A stretch of 64,000 nucleotides of DNA, taken from positions 1 to 64,000 of the forward strand of contig WTJC01000038.1 in NCBI GenBank assembly GCA_011525015.1, given 5' to 3'. Origin of the DNA: Flavobacteriales bacterium. GTDB taxonomy: Bacteria > Bacteroidota > Bacteroidia > Flavobacteriales > Flavobacteriaceae. The notes under the pieces were generated by a model. That model worked only from the letters and a program-made list of their open reading frames with translations, had not been told where the DNA came from and did no database searches. Position 1 is the stretch's first letter; the number at the start of each line of letters is the position of its first letter. Position numbers and translations under genes: made by a program. Positions 31,012 to 40,611 of the stretch are shown piece after piece.

Positions 31012-32436
31012 TTAACAATCTGTAAAGGCTACGTTTATAGCTAAGCCACCTTTAGAGGTTTCTTTGTATTTGACACTCATGTCTTTAGCCGTTTCCCACA
31101 AGGTGTTGATTACCTGATCTAATGAAACCTTGGAGTCTTCGGGGTTGGAGGCTAATGCCAATTCGGCTGCATTAATTGCTTTGATCGCTCCCATAGAGTT
31201 GCGTTCTATACACGGAATTTGAACTAGGCCTTTGATGGGGTCACAGGTCAATCCGAGGTGGTGTTCCATGGCAATTTCGGCAGCCATCATAACCTGCTCA
31301 GGACTTCCACCCATGACCTCTGTTAATCCAGCTGCAGCCATTGCTGAGGATACTCCAATTTCCGCTTGACATCCGCCCATAGCGGCTGAAATGGTCGCTC
31401 CTTTTTTAAAAATACTGCCAATTTCGCCAGAAACTAACAGGAATTTTCGAATATGGCTGATGTCTGCCTGGTGATTTTCTATGGTGAGGTAATAGAGTAG
31501 TACGGCGGGTATGACTCCAGCACTTCCGTTAGTAGGGGCTGTTACTACGCGGCCTAAGGCAGCATTGACTTCATTTACGGCAAGGGCATAACAACTGACC
31601 CATTGCAGTATTTCACGAAATTTCACCTCTGTTGCACGTATGGCTTCAATCCAATCAGAAACATCCTTGTAAGTACTGTTTTTAATTAATTTGAGATGAA
31701 GATCAAAAGCTCTGCGCTTCACATTTATACCTCCTGGAAGAATCCCTTGACTATGACAACCCTCATAAATTGAAGAAAGCATGGTATTCCAAATAAAATC
31801 TAACTGTTCATTGACTTCTTCTTCACTGCCTATGCAGCATTCATTTTCCAAGACAATTTGTGAAATTGATTTGGACTGCTCAGCGCAATAGGAGGTCAAG
31901 TTTTGTGCTGAATTTATGGGGTATTTGAGTTTGAATTCTTTTTTTGAAGCATCGATAACGCCATTTTCATCTTCGACAAAACCTCCACCCACAGAATAAT
32001 AGGTCTTAACGATATCAGTAGAACCTCGGCCTTTCAAGGCAGCTTCAAATTTTAGGGTATTGGCATGTTCAGGAATACTAACAAAATCAAAGTGTAGATT
32101 TTTTTCGATATCAAAGTCTATTTCAACAGTTGAACTGAGTTGAAGTCGCTTTTGTGTTTTGATACGTTCAAAAGAAGACATTATAGAAGCGGTAGAAATC
32201 TGCTTGAAATCTTTTGACTCAAGCCCCATACAGATTGCAATGTCTGTAGCGTGACCTTTTCCCGTCAATGCCAATGAGCCATACAAGCTTAGATTGAGAC
32301 TTTTTACATCGCTTAATTCTGTGATACTACTGAGGTGCTTTATAAAGTCTTGAGCGGCCTTCCAAGGACCTAAGGTGTGAGAACTCGATGGGCCAACACC
32401 AACTTTAAACATGTCAAAAACGCTTATTGCACTCAT
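31012..32436 (-). CDS. sdaA: L-serine ammonia-lyase
   Basis: '[24 protein letters not shown]', '[14 protein letters not shown]', '[17 protein letters not shown]'. Confidence 0.96.
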   Translation of the reverse strand: MSAISVFDMFKVGVGPSSSHTLGPWKAAQDFIKHLSSITELSDVKSLNLSLYGSLALTGKGHATDIAICMGLESKDFKQISTASIMSSFERIKTQKRLQLSSTVEIDFDIEKNLHFDFVSIPEHANTLKFEAALKGRGSTDIVKTYYSVGGGFVEDENGVIDASKKEFKLKYPINSAQNLTSYCAEQSKSISQIVLENECCIGSEEEVNEQLDFIWNTMLSSIYEGCHSQGILPGGINVKRRAFDLHLKLIKNSTYKDVSDWIEAIRATEVKFREILQWVSCYALAVNEVNAALGRVVTAPTNGSAGVIPAVLLYYLTIENHQADISHIRKFLLVSGEIGSIFKKGATISAAMGGCQAEIGVSSAMAAAGLTEVMGGSPEQVMMAAEIAMEHHLGLTCDPIKGLVQIPCIERNSMGAIKAINAAELALASNPEDSKVSLDQVINTLWETAKDMSVKYKETSKGGLAINVAFTDC

Positions 32437-32496
32437 TAACTATGGTCTGGTTTCTGTCGAAATTACATTATTTTCTGCATTCCAATCTCAAAAAAA

Positions 32497-32536
32497 TGAC
32501 AGCTTGTCAGTTTTATCACAATGGCATACTGATTGA
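32497..32536 (+). promoter_or_regulatory. Candidate dnaK control region: dyad TGACA-GCT-TGTCA followed by TGGCATACTGATTGA
   Basis: Perfect 5-3-5 inverted repeat at 32497-32509 and a sigma54-like TGG-N8-TTGA element at 32522-32536, 36 nt before the dnaK ATG. Confidence 0.5.
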
Positions 32537-32571
32537 CATAGGTACAGCAGAAATTATTGAAATAACATACT

Positions 32572-34488
32572 ATGAGTAAAATAATAGGTATTGACTTAGG
32601 AACTACGAATTCTTGTGTTTCTGTAATGGAAGGTAACGACCCTGTAGTTATCCCCAATGCAGAGGGAAAAAGAACAACTCCATCGATGATTGCTTTCGTC
32701 GAAGGTGGGGAAATTAAGGTTGGTGATTCTGCAAAGCGTCAAGCTGTTACAAACCCTGAAAAAACCATTTATTCGATAAAGCGTTTTATGGGGAATAAAT
32801 TTTCTGAATCTTCGAAAGAAGTAGACAGAGTGCCTTATAAGGTTTTAAAAGGAGATAATGATACACCAAGAGTGGATATAGACGGGAGACTTTACACTCC
32901 ACAAGAACTCTCTGCCATGATTCTTCAAAAAATGAAGAAAACAGCTGAAGACTACCTTGGACAAGATGTAAGTAGAGCGGTAATTACAGTTCCAGCTTAT
33001 TTTAACGATGCCCAACGTCAAGCGACGAAAGAGGCGGGAGAAATTGCTGGTCTTACGGTAGAACGAATTATCAATGAACCCACTGCAGCATCTCTTGCCT
33101 ATGGATTAGATAAAAAAACCACAGATCAAAAAATCGTTGTTTTTGATTTTGGTGGAGGAACTCACGATGTATCGATTTTAGAGTTAGGAGACGGTGTTTT
33201 TGAAGTTTTGGCGACTGATGGAGATACGCATTTAGGAGGTGACGATGTCGATCAAAAAATTATTGATTGGTTAGCAGAAGAATTCAAATCTGATGAGGGA
33301 ATTGATTTAAGAGACGATTCAATGGCACTGCAACGCTTGAGAGAGGCTGCCGAAAAAGCGAAAATTGAATTATCTGCTTCAGCACAGACAGAAATAAACT
33401 TACCATACGTGACTGCCACTGCTTCAGGACCAAAACACTTGGTAAGAACACTTTCTAGAGCAAAATTCGAGCAACTCATAGACGATTTAGTAGAACGTAC
33501 GATTCGTCCATGTGAAACTGCACTTTCAAATGCGGGATTGTCGAAAAGTGATATTGATGAAATTATTCTTGTTGGAGGTTCTACAAGAATCCCTGCAGTT
33601 CAAGCTGCTGTTGAAAAATTCTTTGGTAAAGCGCCTTCAAAAGGAGTGAATCCAGATGAGGTTGTAGCTGTTGGAGCTGCGATACAAGGTGGTGTACTAA
33701 CAGGTGATGTAAAAGATGTATTACTCTTAGACGTAACTCCGCTTTCATTGGGAATTGAAACCATGGGAGGAGTTGCTACCAAATTAATTGAATCTAATAC
33801 GACGATTCCAACCAAGAAATCTCAAGTGTTTTCTACGGCTGCTGACAATCAACCCTCTGTTGAAATTCATGTTATCCAAGGAGAGCGTCCAATGGCTGGA
33901 GACAATAAAACCATAGGTAGATTTCATTTAGACGGCATCCCACCAGCACCGAGAGGAACACCTCAAATTGAAGTGACTTTTGATATTGATGCCAATGGTA
34001 TTATCAAAGTTTCAGCAACAGATAAGGCAACAGGTAAATCTCAAGACATTCGTATTGAGGCCTCTTCAGGACTTACTCAAGAAGAAATTGAGAAAATGAA
34101 AGCTGAAGCTGAAGCCAATGCAGAATCTGATAAAAAGGCGATGGAAAAGGCAGATACGCTCAACAAGGCCGATCAAATGATCTTTGAAACAGACAAACAA
34201 CTCAAAGAATTTGGAGATAAATTATCTGATGATAAGAAGAAGCCGATTGAAGAAGCTTTAGATGCTTTGAAAAAAGCCTACGAGACCAAAGAAGTTGAAG
34301 CGATTCAGCCTGCTCTAGACCAAATCAATGAAGCTTGGAAGAATGCCTCTGAAGAGATGTATAAAGCTCAGGCTGAAAATGCAGGAGGAGCAGGAGGCGA
34401 TGCTGGACCAGGAGCTGGAACTAGCGCTGAAGGATCTAGTGAGGATGCAGATAATGTAGAGGACGTAGATTTCGAAGAAGTTAAATAA
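32572..34488 (+). CDS. dnaK: Molecular chaperone DnaK
   Basis: '[17 protein letters not shown]', '[22 protein letters not shown]', '[13 protein letters not shown]', C-terminal 'EDVDFEEVK'. Confidence 0.99.
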   Translation: MSKIIGIDLGTTNSCVSVMEGNDPVVIPNAEGKRTTPSMIAFVEGGEIKVGDSAKRQAVTNPEKTIYSIKRFMGNKFSESSKEVDRVPYKVLKGDNDTPRVDIDGRLYTPQELSAMILQKMKKTAEDYLGQDVSRAVITVPAYFNDAQRQATKEAGEIAGLTVERIINEPTAASLAYGLDKKTTDQKIVVFDFGGGTHDVSILELGDGVFEVLATDGDTHLGGDDVDQKIIDWLAEEFKSDEGIDLRDDSMALQRLREAAEKAKIELSASAQTEINLPYVTATASGPKHLVRTLSRAKFEQLIDDLVERTIRPCETALSNAGLSKSDIDEIILVGGSTRIPAVQAAVEKFFGKAPSKGVNPDEVVAVGAAIQGGVLTGDVKDVLLLDVTPLSLGIETMGGVATKLIESNTTIPTKKSQVFSTAADNQPSVEIHVIQGERPMAGDNKTIGRFHLDGIPPAPRGTPQIEVTFDIDANGIIKVSATDKATGKSQDIRIEASSGLTQEEIEKMKAEAEANAESDKKAMEKADTLNKADQMIFETDKQLKEFGDKLSDDKKKPIEEALDALKKAYETKEVEAIQPALDQINEAWKNASEEMYKAQAENAGGAGGDAGPGAGTSAEGSSEDADNVEDVDFEEVK

Positions 34489-34513
34489 GATTTAACACCT
34501 ATTTTTTCGTTGA

Positions 34514-34546
34514 AAAGAAGTCACAATTTTAGTGGCTTCTTTGCTT
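34514..34546 (+). terminator. Rho-independent terminator downstream of dnaK
   Basis: AAAGAAGTCAC-aatttta-GTGGCTTCTTT followed by gctttt; one G:U pair. Confidence 0.75.
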
Positions 34547-34564
34547 TTATAGAAAAAACAATGT

Positions 34565-34572
34565 TATATTTG
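34565..34572 (+). promoter_or_regulatory. Candidate -7 element TATATTTG for tRNA-Ser
   Basis: TAnnTTTG ending 10 nt before the tRNA 5' end. Confidence 0.45.
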
Positions 34573-34582
34573 CTGCCCATTA

Positions 34583-34667
34583 GGAGAGATGGCAGAGTGG
34601 TCGAATGCGGTGGTCTTGAAAACCATTGAGGGTCACACCTCCGGGGGTTCGAATCCCTCTCTCTCCG
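34583..34667 (+). tRNA. tRNA-Ser (anticodon TGA)
   Basis: Acceptor GGAGAGA/TCTCTCC, anticodon loop CTTGAAA, long variable arm, TTCGAATC T-loop, G discriminator. Confidence 0.96.
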
Positions 34668-34672
34668 CATCG

Positions 34673-34700
34673 AAAGCCCCATTTGGGGCTTTTCTTTTTT
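34673..34700 (+). terminator. Rho-independent terminator after tRNA-Ser
   Basis: AAAGCCCC-ATTT-GGGGCTTTtcTTTTTT. Confidence 0.85.
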
Positions 34701-34756
34701 TAGGCTTAAACCTTCCTAAAAATTAATGGTCTAATAAAAGAATTTATGTATTTCTT

Positions 34757-35884
34757 ATGCGTTACTTTTTTGCATTAATCGCACTAGCACTAGTATCTCA
34801 ATCTTGTATTGAGCCAGTGGAACCTGAATTTCAATACATTGAAAATGTTTTATTTGTTGAAGGATTGGCATCTACCGCTGAAGGTACCAGTTTTGTCAGC
34901 ATAAGACAGGCTTTTACTGAATTTGGGATTTATCAAACCTCTTTTGTAGAAGGGGCATCAGTAAGCGTAGAGAACATAGACACAGGGGTTCAAACAGCGT
35001 TTTCAGAAGACCGAGAAAGTTATGTTGCTCCAACAGATTTTGTAGTAAATCCTGGAGAATCCTATAAACTTATTGTAGATCTACCGGATGGAAGAAGAAT
35101 AGAGTCTAATGCTGAAAGTACTGTTGATGCTGTTGAGATCGACGCTGTTCAAATAAATTACGAGTCAGAACTCTACTTTGACGAAGAATTGGAGCGTAAT
35201 ATTCCTGGTCATCAAATGAGAGTTGATTTTTTGGATCCTGTGAATGTGCCAAATTATTACTATTTCACCTATCGGCTTTTAGAGGACTTAAAATTTTGCG
35301 AACGCTGTTATGACGGAATTTTGAGAGACGGCTCGTGTTACAGACCTCCTGGATTTAGAAACTTTCCAGATTACTACGATTATCAGTGTGATACTGAATG
35401 CTGGAAAATTCGGTTTCCAGAATCGATTATTTTATATGACGATCAATTTTCAGACGGATTAACTATTGAAAATTTTTATGTGGATAACCTTCCGCTGTAC
35501 ACCAGAACTGATGCCCTGGTAGAATTGCAGCTTTGGACGTTGTCAGAAGAGGCATACCGTTACTACAAGGTCCTAAAAGATTTAGTGGATAATAATATTG
35601 GATTTAACGCACCTCCTCCTGCGCCTTTAGTGGGTAATATGAGAAATGTTCTAGATGATGAAGATTTTGTTTTTGGTCGTTTTTCTGTGGCAGCAGCCTC
35701 GACTACAGCGGTTTTTATCGAACGTGAAACGCTTACCGATTTACCTATTGATCCTATTTTACCCGTTGTATTCGAGCCTACGCTAAATTCGCCTTATCCG
35801 CCTCCGGCTACTATATTGGCACCTTGTAATGAATCGAGATATCGCACTGCGATAAAACCTGAAAATTGGATTGACAATGAATAA
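34757..35884 (+). CDS. DUF4249-like lipoprotein
   Basis: Lipobox 'ALVSQSC'; Bacteroidota partner of a downstream TonB-dependent receptor; 375 aa. Confidence 0.8.
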   Translation: MRYFFALIALALVSQSCIEPVEPEFQYIENVLFVEGLASTAEGTSFVSIRQAFTEFGIYQTSFVEGASVSVENIDTGVQTAFSEDRESYVAPTDFVVNPGESYKLIVDLPDGRRIESNAESTVDAVEIDAVQINYESELYFDEELERNIPGHQMRVDFLDPVNVPNYYYFTYRLLEDLKFCERCYDGILRDGSCYRPPGFRNFPDYYDYQCDTECWKIRFPESIILYDDQFSDGLTIENFYVDNLPLYTRTDALVELQLWTLSEEAYRYYKVLKDLVDNNIGFNAPPPAPLVGNMRNVLDDEDFVFGRFSVAAASTTAVFIERETLTDLPIDPILPVVFEPTLNSPYPPPATILAPCNESRYRTAIKPENWIDNE

Positions 35885-38246
35885 AGTGGTTTTCTATATA
35901 GCGCTCATGGGTTTAAGCATAGGTGCTTTTGCTCAAAACAAATTTGATTTAAATGTTGAGGTCATTGATGCTAAGACGAACATGTTTTTAGAAAGTGCAG
36001 AGGTGATTATTGAACCTTGTCAATGCGGTGGAGTTACTGATTCAAAAGGGTTTTTTGAAATTGAATTGGTTGAGGATGATTACAATATATCCATTGCCTA
36101 TATAGGTTATCGCACTGAGCAGCGCAATATTAGATTAGATCGAGACCGATTTATTCGAGTTGAGCTCAATGAAGAAACAGAAGAACTTGAGGAGATTGTC
36201 CTAAGTGCAAAATCATTGATGGAATCTATTGAATCTCCACAAATGGGGGCACTTTACATCAATACACTGGTAATGAAAAAACTGCCTGCTGTTGCTGGTG
36301 AATACGACATACTGAAGTCTATGACCATGCTTTCGGGAATCACTAATTCGGGCGAGATCAGTAATGGATTATCAGTACGAGGAGGAACCTTAGATCAAAA
36401 TTTACTTCTTTTCGAATACGCTCCTGTTTTTAATGCAACCCACCTTTTTGGACTGTTCTCGGTATTTACCCCAGAGGCGGTTTCATCTGTTAATCTATAC
36501 CGAGCAAATATTCCATCGAGATACGGTGGTCGTTCAACTTCGGTATTAGATTTGAGAGTTGCGAACCCTTTAGTTGAAAAACCGCAGATAAAAGGTTCTT
36601 TAGGAATAGTCTCTTCACATTTATCGGTACAAACCCCTCTAATTGAGAATAAACTATACCTGGGCGCTCATTCAAGAGTAGGCTTTACAGATTTTTTACT
36701 GCCCTTATTTTCAAAGCGTTTGCAAAATAGTAAGGCAAATTTTTATGACGCCACTATTAAACTACAATACTTAGCTGGGGTCAATGACCAGATATCACTT
36801 ACGGCGTTTAGAACCAATGATTTTTATCAACTCGACTTGATTTCTAAAATTGACAATATCAACTCAGATATCAATCAATACGATTTCTCGACATCAAACT
36901 ATTCGTTGAATTGGACACATTCGTTTTCTGATGATGCCTATTTGAAAACCATAGCCGTCAATAGTTTTTACAGTCCAAAGACGATATTTCCTGATAACGC
37001 TTCTGACAATGAGGTGGTGTATTCTTCAAGTATTGGATATCAGGCGCTTCACAACGAATATTACAAAACGGTCAGTGATCGCTTTAAGTATTATATCGGG
37101 CAACAATCAATATTATATGATCTCAAACCGGGTACATTAGCTCCTGGAAGTAGTTTGAGCGTAAAAGGTGTTGAATTGGCAAATGAAAAAGCATCATTAT
37201 TGTCACCCTATGCCAATGTTGAATTCGCCTTCTCTGATAAACTTAGAAGCTCTGTAGGGTTGCGATTAAATCGATTCGATTTAGATGCTGACGATGCTGA
37301 GTCAAATGCAACCGATGAGCTTGAACTCAATACGACCTATTATGGGGTGGAACCTCGTTTGGGAATAAGTTGGAATCTGACAGACAACAGTTCTATCAAA
37401 ATGAGTTTTGCACGTCTTCATCAATACCTGCAAAATATTTATAATTCAACGACACCTTTGCCCACATCGAGATGGAAGTTAAGTGATGCGTACATCAAGC
37501 CTCAGTCGAGTAACTCCTATGGCCTAGGATATTATCAATCCCTACGTGATGGGGAAGTAGATTTTTCTATCGAGGCCTATTACAGAAACTCAGCGAATAA
37601 TTTAACCTATAAACCAGGAGCAGATTTCTTTTTAGAGCCCCGAATCCAAGATGAAATCATTCAGGCTGACGGAAAAGCCTATGGGGTAGAATTGAACTTT
37701 GCTAAAACCCAAGGAAAGGTGAATGGTTGGGTCAACTACACTTATTCCAGAAGTTTTTTAAAGTCTTTTGCTGAAAAATTAGGTGATAGAGTGAACAACA
37801 ACAAGTGGTACGCTTCTGATTTTGATCGCCCTCATATTCTAAATGCTACTATTAATCTAGAAGGAGACATTTACAATACATGGAGTTTTAATGCGACCTA
37901 TCAGTCAGGCCGTCCTTACACGGTGGCTAATTCAATTGTAGACATTCAAGATTTAACGGTTCCCATTTTTATTGAGCGGAACAACTCTAGATTGAGACCC
38001 TATTACAGATTTGATTTTTCTTGGAAGGTAAAATACGGTAAAAAGGTAAATCGAAGATGGGTAGGAGATTGGACCTTTACCATATACAATATCACAGGTC
38101 GAAAAAACCCATTTAATCTCTATTACGAGCAAAGACAAGCCAATTTAAACACGGAGATTTTTCTGGACAGCCCATTGGGATCCTATGAATTAGCTGTTTT
38201 GAATTCACCAATATTGGCGCTGACCTATAATTTTGTCTTTGATTAA
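35877..38246 (+). CDS. TonB-dependent receptor with N-terminal carboxypeptidase-like regulatory domain
   Basis: CarboxypepD_reg-like N-terminus, plug 'NSGEISNGLSVRGGTLDQNLLLFEYAPVFNATHLFGLFSVF', beta-barrel aromatic C-terminus. ATG at 35877 (tracked start is TTG). Confidence 0.92.
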   Translation: MNKVVFYIALMGLSIGAFAQNKFDLNVEVIDAKTNMFLESAEVIIEPCQCGGVTDSKGFFEIELVEDDYNISIAYIGYRTEQRNIRLDRDRFIRVELNEETEELEEIVLSAKSLMESIESPQMGALYINTLVMKKLPAVAGEYDILKSMTMLSGITNSGEISNGLSVRGGTLDQNLLLFEYAPVFNATHLFGLFSVFTPEAVSSVNLYRANIPSRYGGRSTSVLDLRVANPLVEKPQIKGSLGIVSSHLSVQTPLIENKLYLGAHSRVGFTDFLLPLFSKRLQNSKANFYDATIKLQYLAGVNDQISLTAFRTNDFYQLDLISKIDNINSDINQYDFSTSNYSLNWTHSFSDDAYLKTIAVNSFYSPKTIFPDNASDNEVVYSSSIGYQALHNEYYKTVSDRFKYYIGQQSILYDLKPGTLAPGSSLSVKGVELANEKASLLSPYANVEFAFSDKLRSSVGLRLNRFDLDADDAESNATDELELNTTYYGVEPRLGISWNLTDNSSIKMSFARLHQYLQNIYNSTTPLPTSRWKLSDAYIKPQSSNSYGLGYYQSLRDGEVDFSIEAYYRNSANNLTYKPGADFFLEPRIQDEIIQADGKAYGVELNFAKTQGKVNGWVNYTYSRSFLKSFAEKLGDRVNNNKWYASDFDRPHILNATINLEGDIYNTWSFNATYQSGRPYTVANSIVDIQDLTVPIFIERNNSRLRPYYRFDFSWKVKYGKKVNRRWVGDWTFTIYNITGRKNPFNLYYEQRQANLNTEIFLDSPLGSYELAVLNSPILALTYNFVFD

Positions 38247-38668
38247 AAGGTGAAGCTTTTTCGGAGAAATAATCTTAAAAGTAGATAGAGCAACAAACCA
38301 AAAGGGCCGGAGAAGAAACAAAACAACAGGCAAGGAATTAAAACGAATGGAGGAATATCATTCTTTTTTCCATCCCTTGCGATATACATCCCTGCGACAA
38401 GGTCAAAGCACAGATAGTGAATCCAACCCGTAAGTACTAAATTTTGGTCTGCAAACATTCCTGTGAGTCCTTCTAATGTTTGAAATCCAGCCATGTCAAA
38501 ATTTGAAATTCCTGAGAAAAGTAAAAAAGTGTAAAGTGCTGCAAATCCCGAAATTACAATTCTAAAAACCCATTGCTGTATGTTGTTGTTGTAGGTTCCG
38601 ATCATAAGAAATATCCATGCAAAAAAGGCAATGCTATTGACTAGGGTATATAGAGAAGATGCGTCCAT
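38243..38668 (-). CDS. ABA4-like / DUF4281 family membrane protein
   Basis: 'LEGLTGMFADQNLVLTGWIHYLCFDLVAGMYIARDGKKNDIP...LLFCFFSGPFGLLLYLLLR'. Confidence 0.78.
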   Translation of the reverse strand: MDASSLYTLVNSIAFFAWIFLMIGTYNNNIQQWVFRIVISGFAALYTFLLFSGISNFDMAGFQTLEGLTGMFADQNLVLTGWIHYLCFDLVAGMYIARDGKKNDIPPFVLIPCLLFCFFSGPFGLLLYLLLRLFLRKSFTF

Positions 38669-38716
38669 TGAACTTATTTTGAATTAAATATACTTGTAAT
38701 CTACTATTTTTATGCC

Positions 38717-39472
38717 ATGGCTGAGATTTATCTGTACCCCTTGTTAATATTAGTTGGCTTCACGGTTGGATTTATAAATACCCTCGCTGGAGGAGGCTCC
38801 GTTATTTCTTTGTCATTCCTCATATTTATGGGTTTGCCTTCTTCTGTAGCTAATGGGACCAATCGTATCGCTATTGTTATCTCAAATACTATGGCTGTTG
38901 CGGGTTTTCGCAGTAAAAAAGTAAGTACAACACCTTTTAGCATTTACCTTGGTCTGTCAGCAATACTCGGTGCTTTAATAGGCGCCCAAATTGCCGTTGA
39001 CATGAACAATACCATTTTTAACAGGGTACTTGCCATAGTCATGATTGTTGTTCTTCTGTTGATTGTATTTAAACCCAAGCTGAATGCTGATGAAATGATA
39101 GAAGAACTCTACGGTAAAAAATTGCGTGTTTCTATTCCAGTTTTTTTTGTTCTTGGAATCTATGGAGGGTTCATCAATGCCGGAATCGGATTTTTAATTA
39201 TTCTATTCCTTCACTATTATCACAAAATGAGTTTGGTTCGCGTAAATGCCTCTAAAGTGATGATTGTCTTGATTTATTCGGCGGCCTCTCTACTTGTTTT
39301 TATCTTCAACGACAAGGTCGATTGGATGGTTGGTTTGATTATGGCTACAGGAAATGCTTTGGGCGCATGGGTATCTTCCCGAGTTTCTGTAAAAAAAGGA
39401 GATGGATTCATCAAAACCTTTTTAGTCTTGATGATTCTGATTATGGCAATTCGACTCTGGTTTTTTTCTTAA
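38717..39472 (+). CDS. TSUP family (TauE/SafE) membrane transporter
   Basis: 'GFTVGFINTLAGGGSVISLSFLIFMGLPSSVANGTNRIAI', repeat 'GIYGGFINAGIGFLIILFL'. Confidence 0.93.
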   Translation: MAEIYLYPLLILVGFTVGFINTLAGGGSVISLSFLIFMGLPSSVANGTNRIAIVISNTMAVAGFRSKKVSTTPFSIYLGLSAILGALIGAQIAVDMNNTIFNRVLAIVMIVVLLLIVFKPKLNADEMIEELYGKKLRVSIPVFFVLGIYGGFINAGIGFLIILFLHYYHKMSLVRVNASKVMIVLIYSAASLLVFIFNDKVDWMVGLIMATGNALGAWVSSRVSVKKGDGFIKTFLVLMILIMAIRLWFFS

Positions 39473-39474
39473 GG

Positions 39475-40611
39475 TCAAAAAGAAGTGTATTTTTCAATAC
39501 TAAGGCCGTACCCATTGAGCCCCACTCTGTTGATGCCTTCTGAATTTGTCAATAAATTTAGGTTCTTGATATTGAGTTCGTGTAGCATTTGAGCCCCAAT
39601 TCCAAAATCTTTATGATCCATTTTTACCTTTTTAGAATTGGATGAGTTGCTTTTTTCTGGGTTGTTTTTGAGATTGAGTAATTGCTGTAAAAAGTGGGAT
39701 TCGTTTTTTTCTTGATGAATAAACAAAATAGCTCCTTTATCGGAGAGCTCGAGTTTTTTTAGTGCTTTGATGAGATATTCATCCTCGCGTTCTAAGAGCG
39801 TGTTGAGAATGTTTTGATTTGAACGGTAGGGGTGAACACGTGTCAATACCGTTTCTTCAGAACTCCATTGGCCTTTGGACAATGCGAAGTGAATTTGAGC
39901 GGTATTGGTTTGTTCGTAAATATGCAAGTTAAATGTGCCAAAAGCGGTTTCCACGGGATAACTGTCAATTTTTTTGATCAATCTATCGTGTTGCATTCGA
40001 TGTGCAACTAAATCTTCGATACTGATGAGTTTTAAATCTAACTTATCGGCGATCTCACGCAGTTGAGGAAGTCGAGCCATACTACCGTCATCATTCATAA
40101 TCTCAACGATTACCCCTGCAGGAGATAAGCCGGCTAGACGAGCTAAATCAATGGCGGCCTCAGTATGCCCGGTGCGTCTTAAAACACCACCGTCTTTTGC
40201 AATCAAAGGAAAAATATGGCCAGGTTTGGTCAAGTCTTGAGGATTTGTTTTCGAATCAACCAATGCCTTTATGGTTTTGGCGCGATCTTCTGCAGAAATA
40301 CCTGTGGTTACTCCATTTCCAAGTAAATCTACTGATACAGTAAAAGCTGTTTTATAGGGGTCGGAATTATTGCTTACCATCATTGGCAATTCCAATTCCT
40401 TACATCGACTCGCTGTCAAAGGAACACAAATAAGCCCTCTACCTTCCTTAGCCAAAAAGTTGACAATTTCTGGAGTGACTTTTTCTGCTGCGACTACAAA
40501 ATCTCCTTCATTTTCTCGGTTCTCATCATCCACCACAATAACAGGCTTTCCACACTTGATGTCTTCAATAGCTGATGAAATTTGGTCTAATTCTATTCGT
40601 TTAGTCTTCAA
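39475..40611 (-). CDS. ribB: 3,4-dihydroxy-2-butanone-4-phosphate synthase with degenerate GTP cyclohydrolase II-like C-terminus
   Basis: 'VIVVDDENRENEGDFVVAAEKVTPEIVNFLAKEGRGLICVPL', 'RRTGHTEAAIDLARLAG'; C-terminal half lacks the GCHII cysteines. TTG start. Confidence 0.93.
   Translation of the reverse strand: MKTKRIELDQISSAIEDIKCGKPVIVVDDENRENEGDFVVAAEKVTPEIVNFLAKEGRGLICVPLTASRCKELELPMMVSNNSDPYKTAFTVSVDLLGNGVTTGISAEDRAKTIKALVDSKTNPQDLTKPGHIFPLIAKDGGVLRRTGHTEAAIDLARLAGLSPAGVIVEIMNDDGSMARLPQLREIADKLDLKLISIEDLVAHRMQHDRLIKKIDSYPVETAFGTFNLHIYEQTNTAQIHFALSKGQWSSEETVLTRVHPYRSNQNILNTLLEREDEYLIKALKKLELSDKGAILFIHQEKNESHFLQQLLNLKNNPEKSNSSNSKKVKMDHKDFGIGAQMLHELNIKNLNLLTNSEGINRVGLNGYGLSIEKYTSF

Noticed and set aside
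33121-33180. [11 protein letters not shown] in DnaK (His instead of the common Phe) as an unusual active-site change
   Set aside because: From memory this variant is normal for Bacteroidota DnaK, so it is not treated as novel.
34583-38246. tRNA-Ser as an integration site for a genomic island carrying the DUF4249/TonB receptor pair
   Set aside because: No integrase, no visible duplicate of the tRNA 3' end, and a normal terminator follows the tRNA; the DUF4249/TonB receptor pair is a usual Bacteroidota arrangement.
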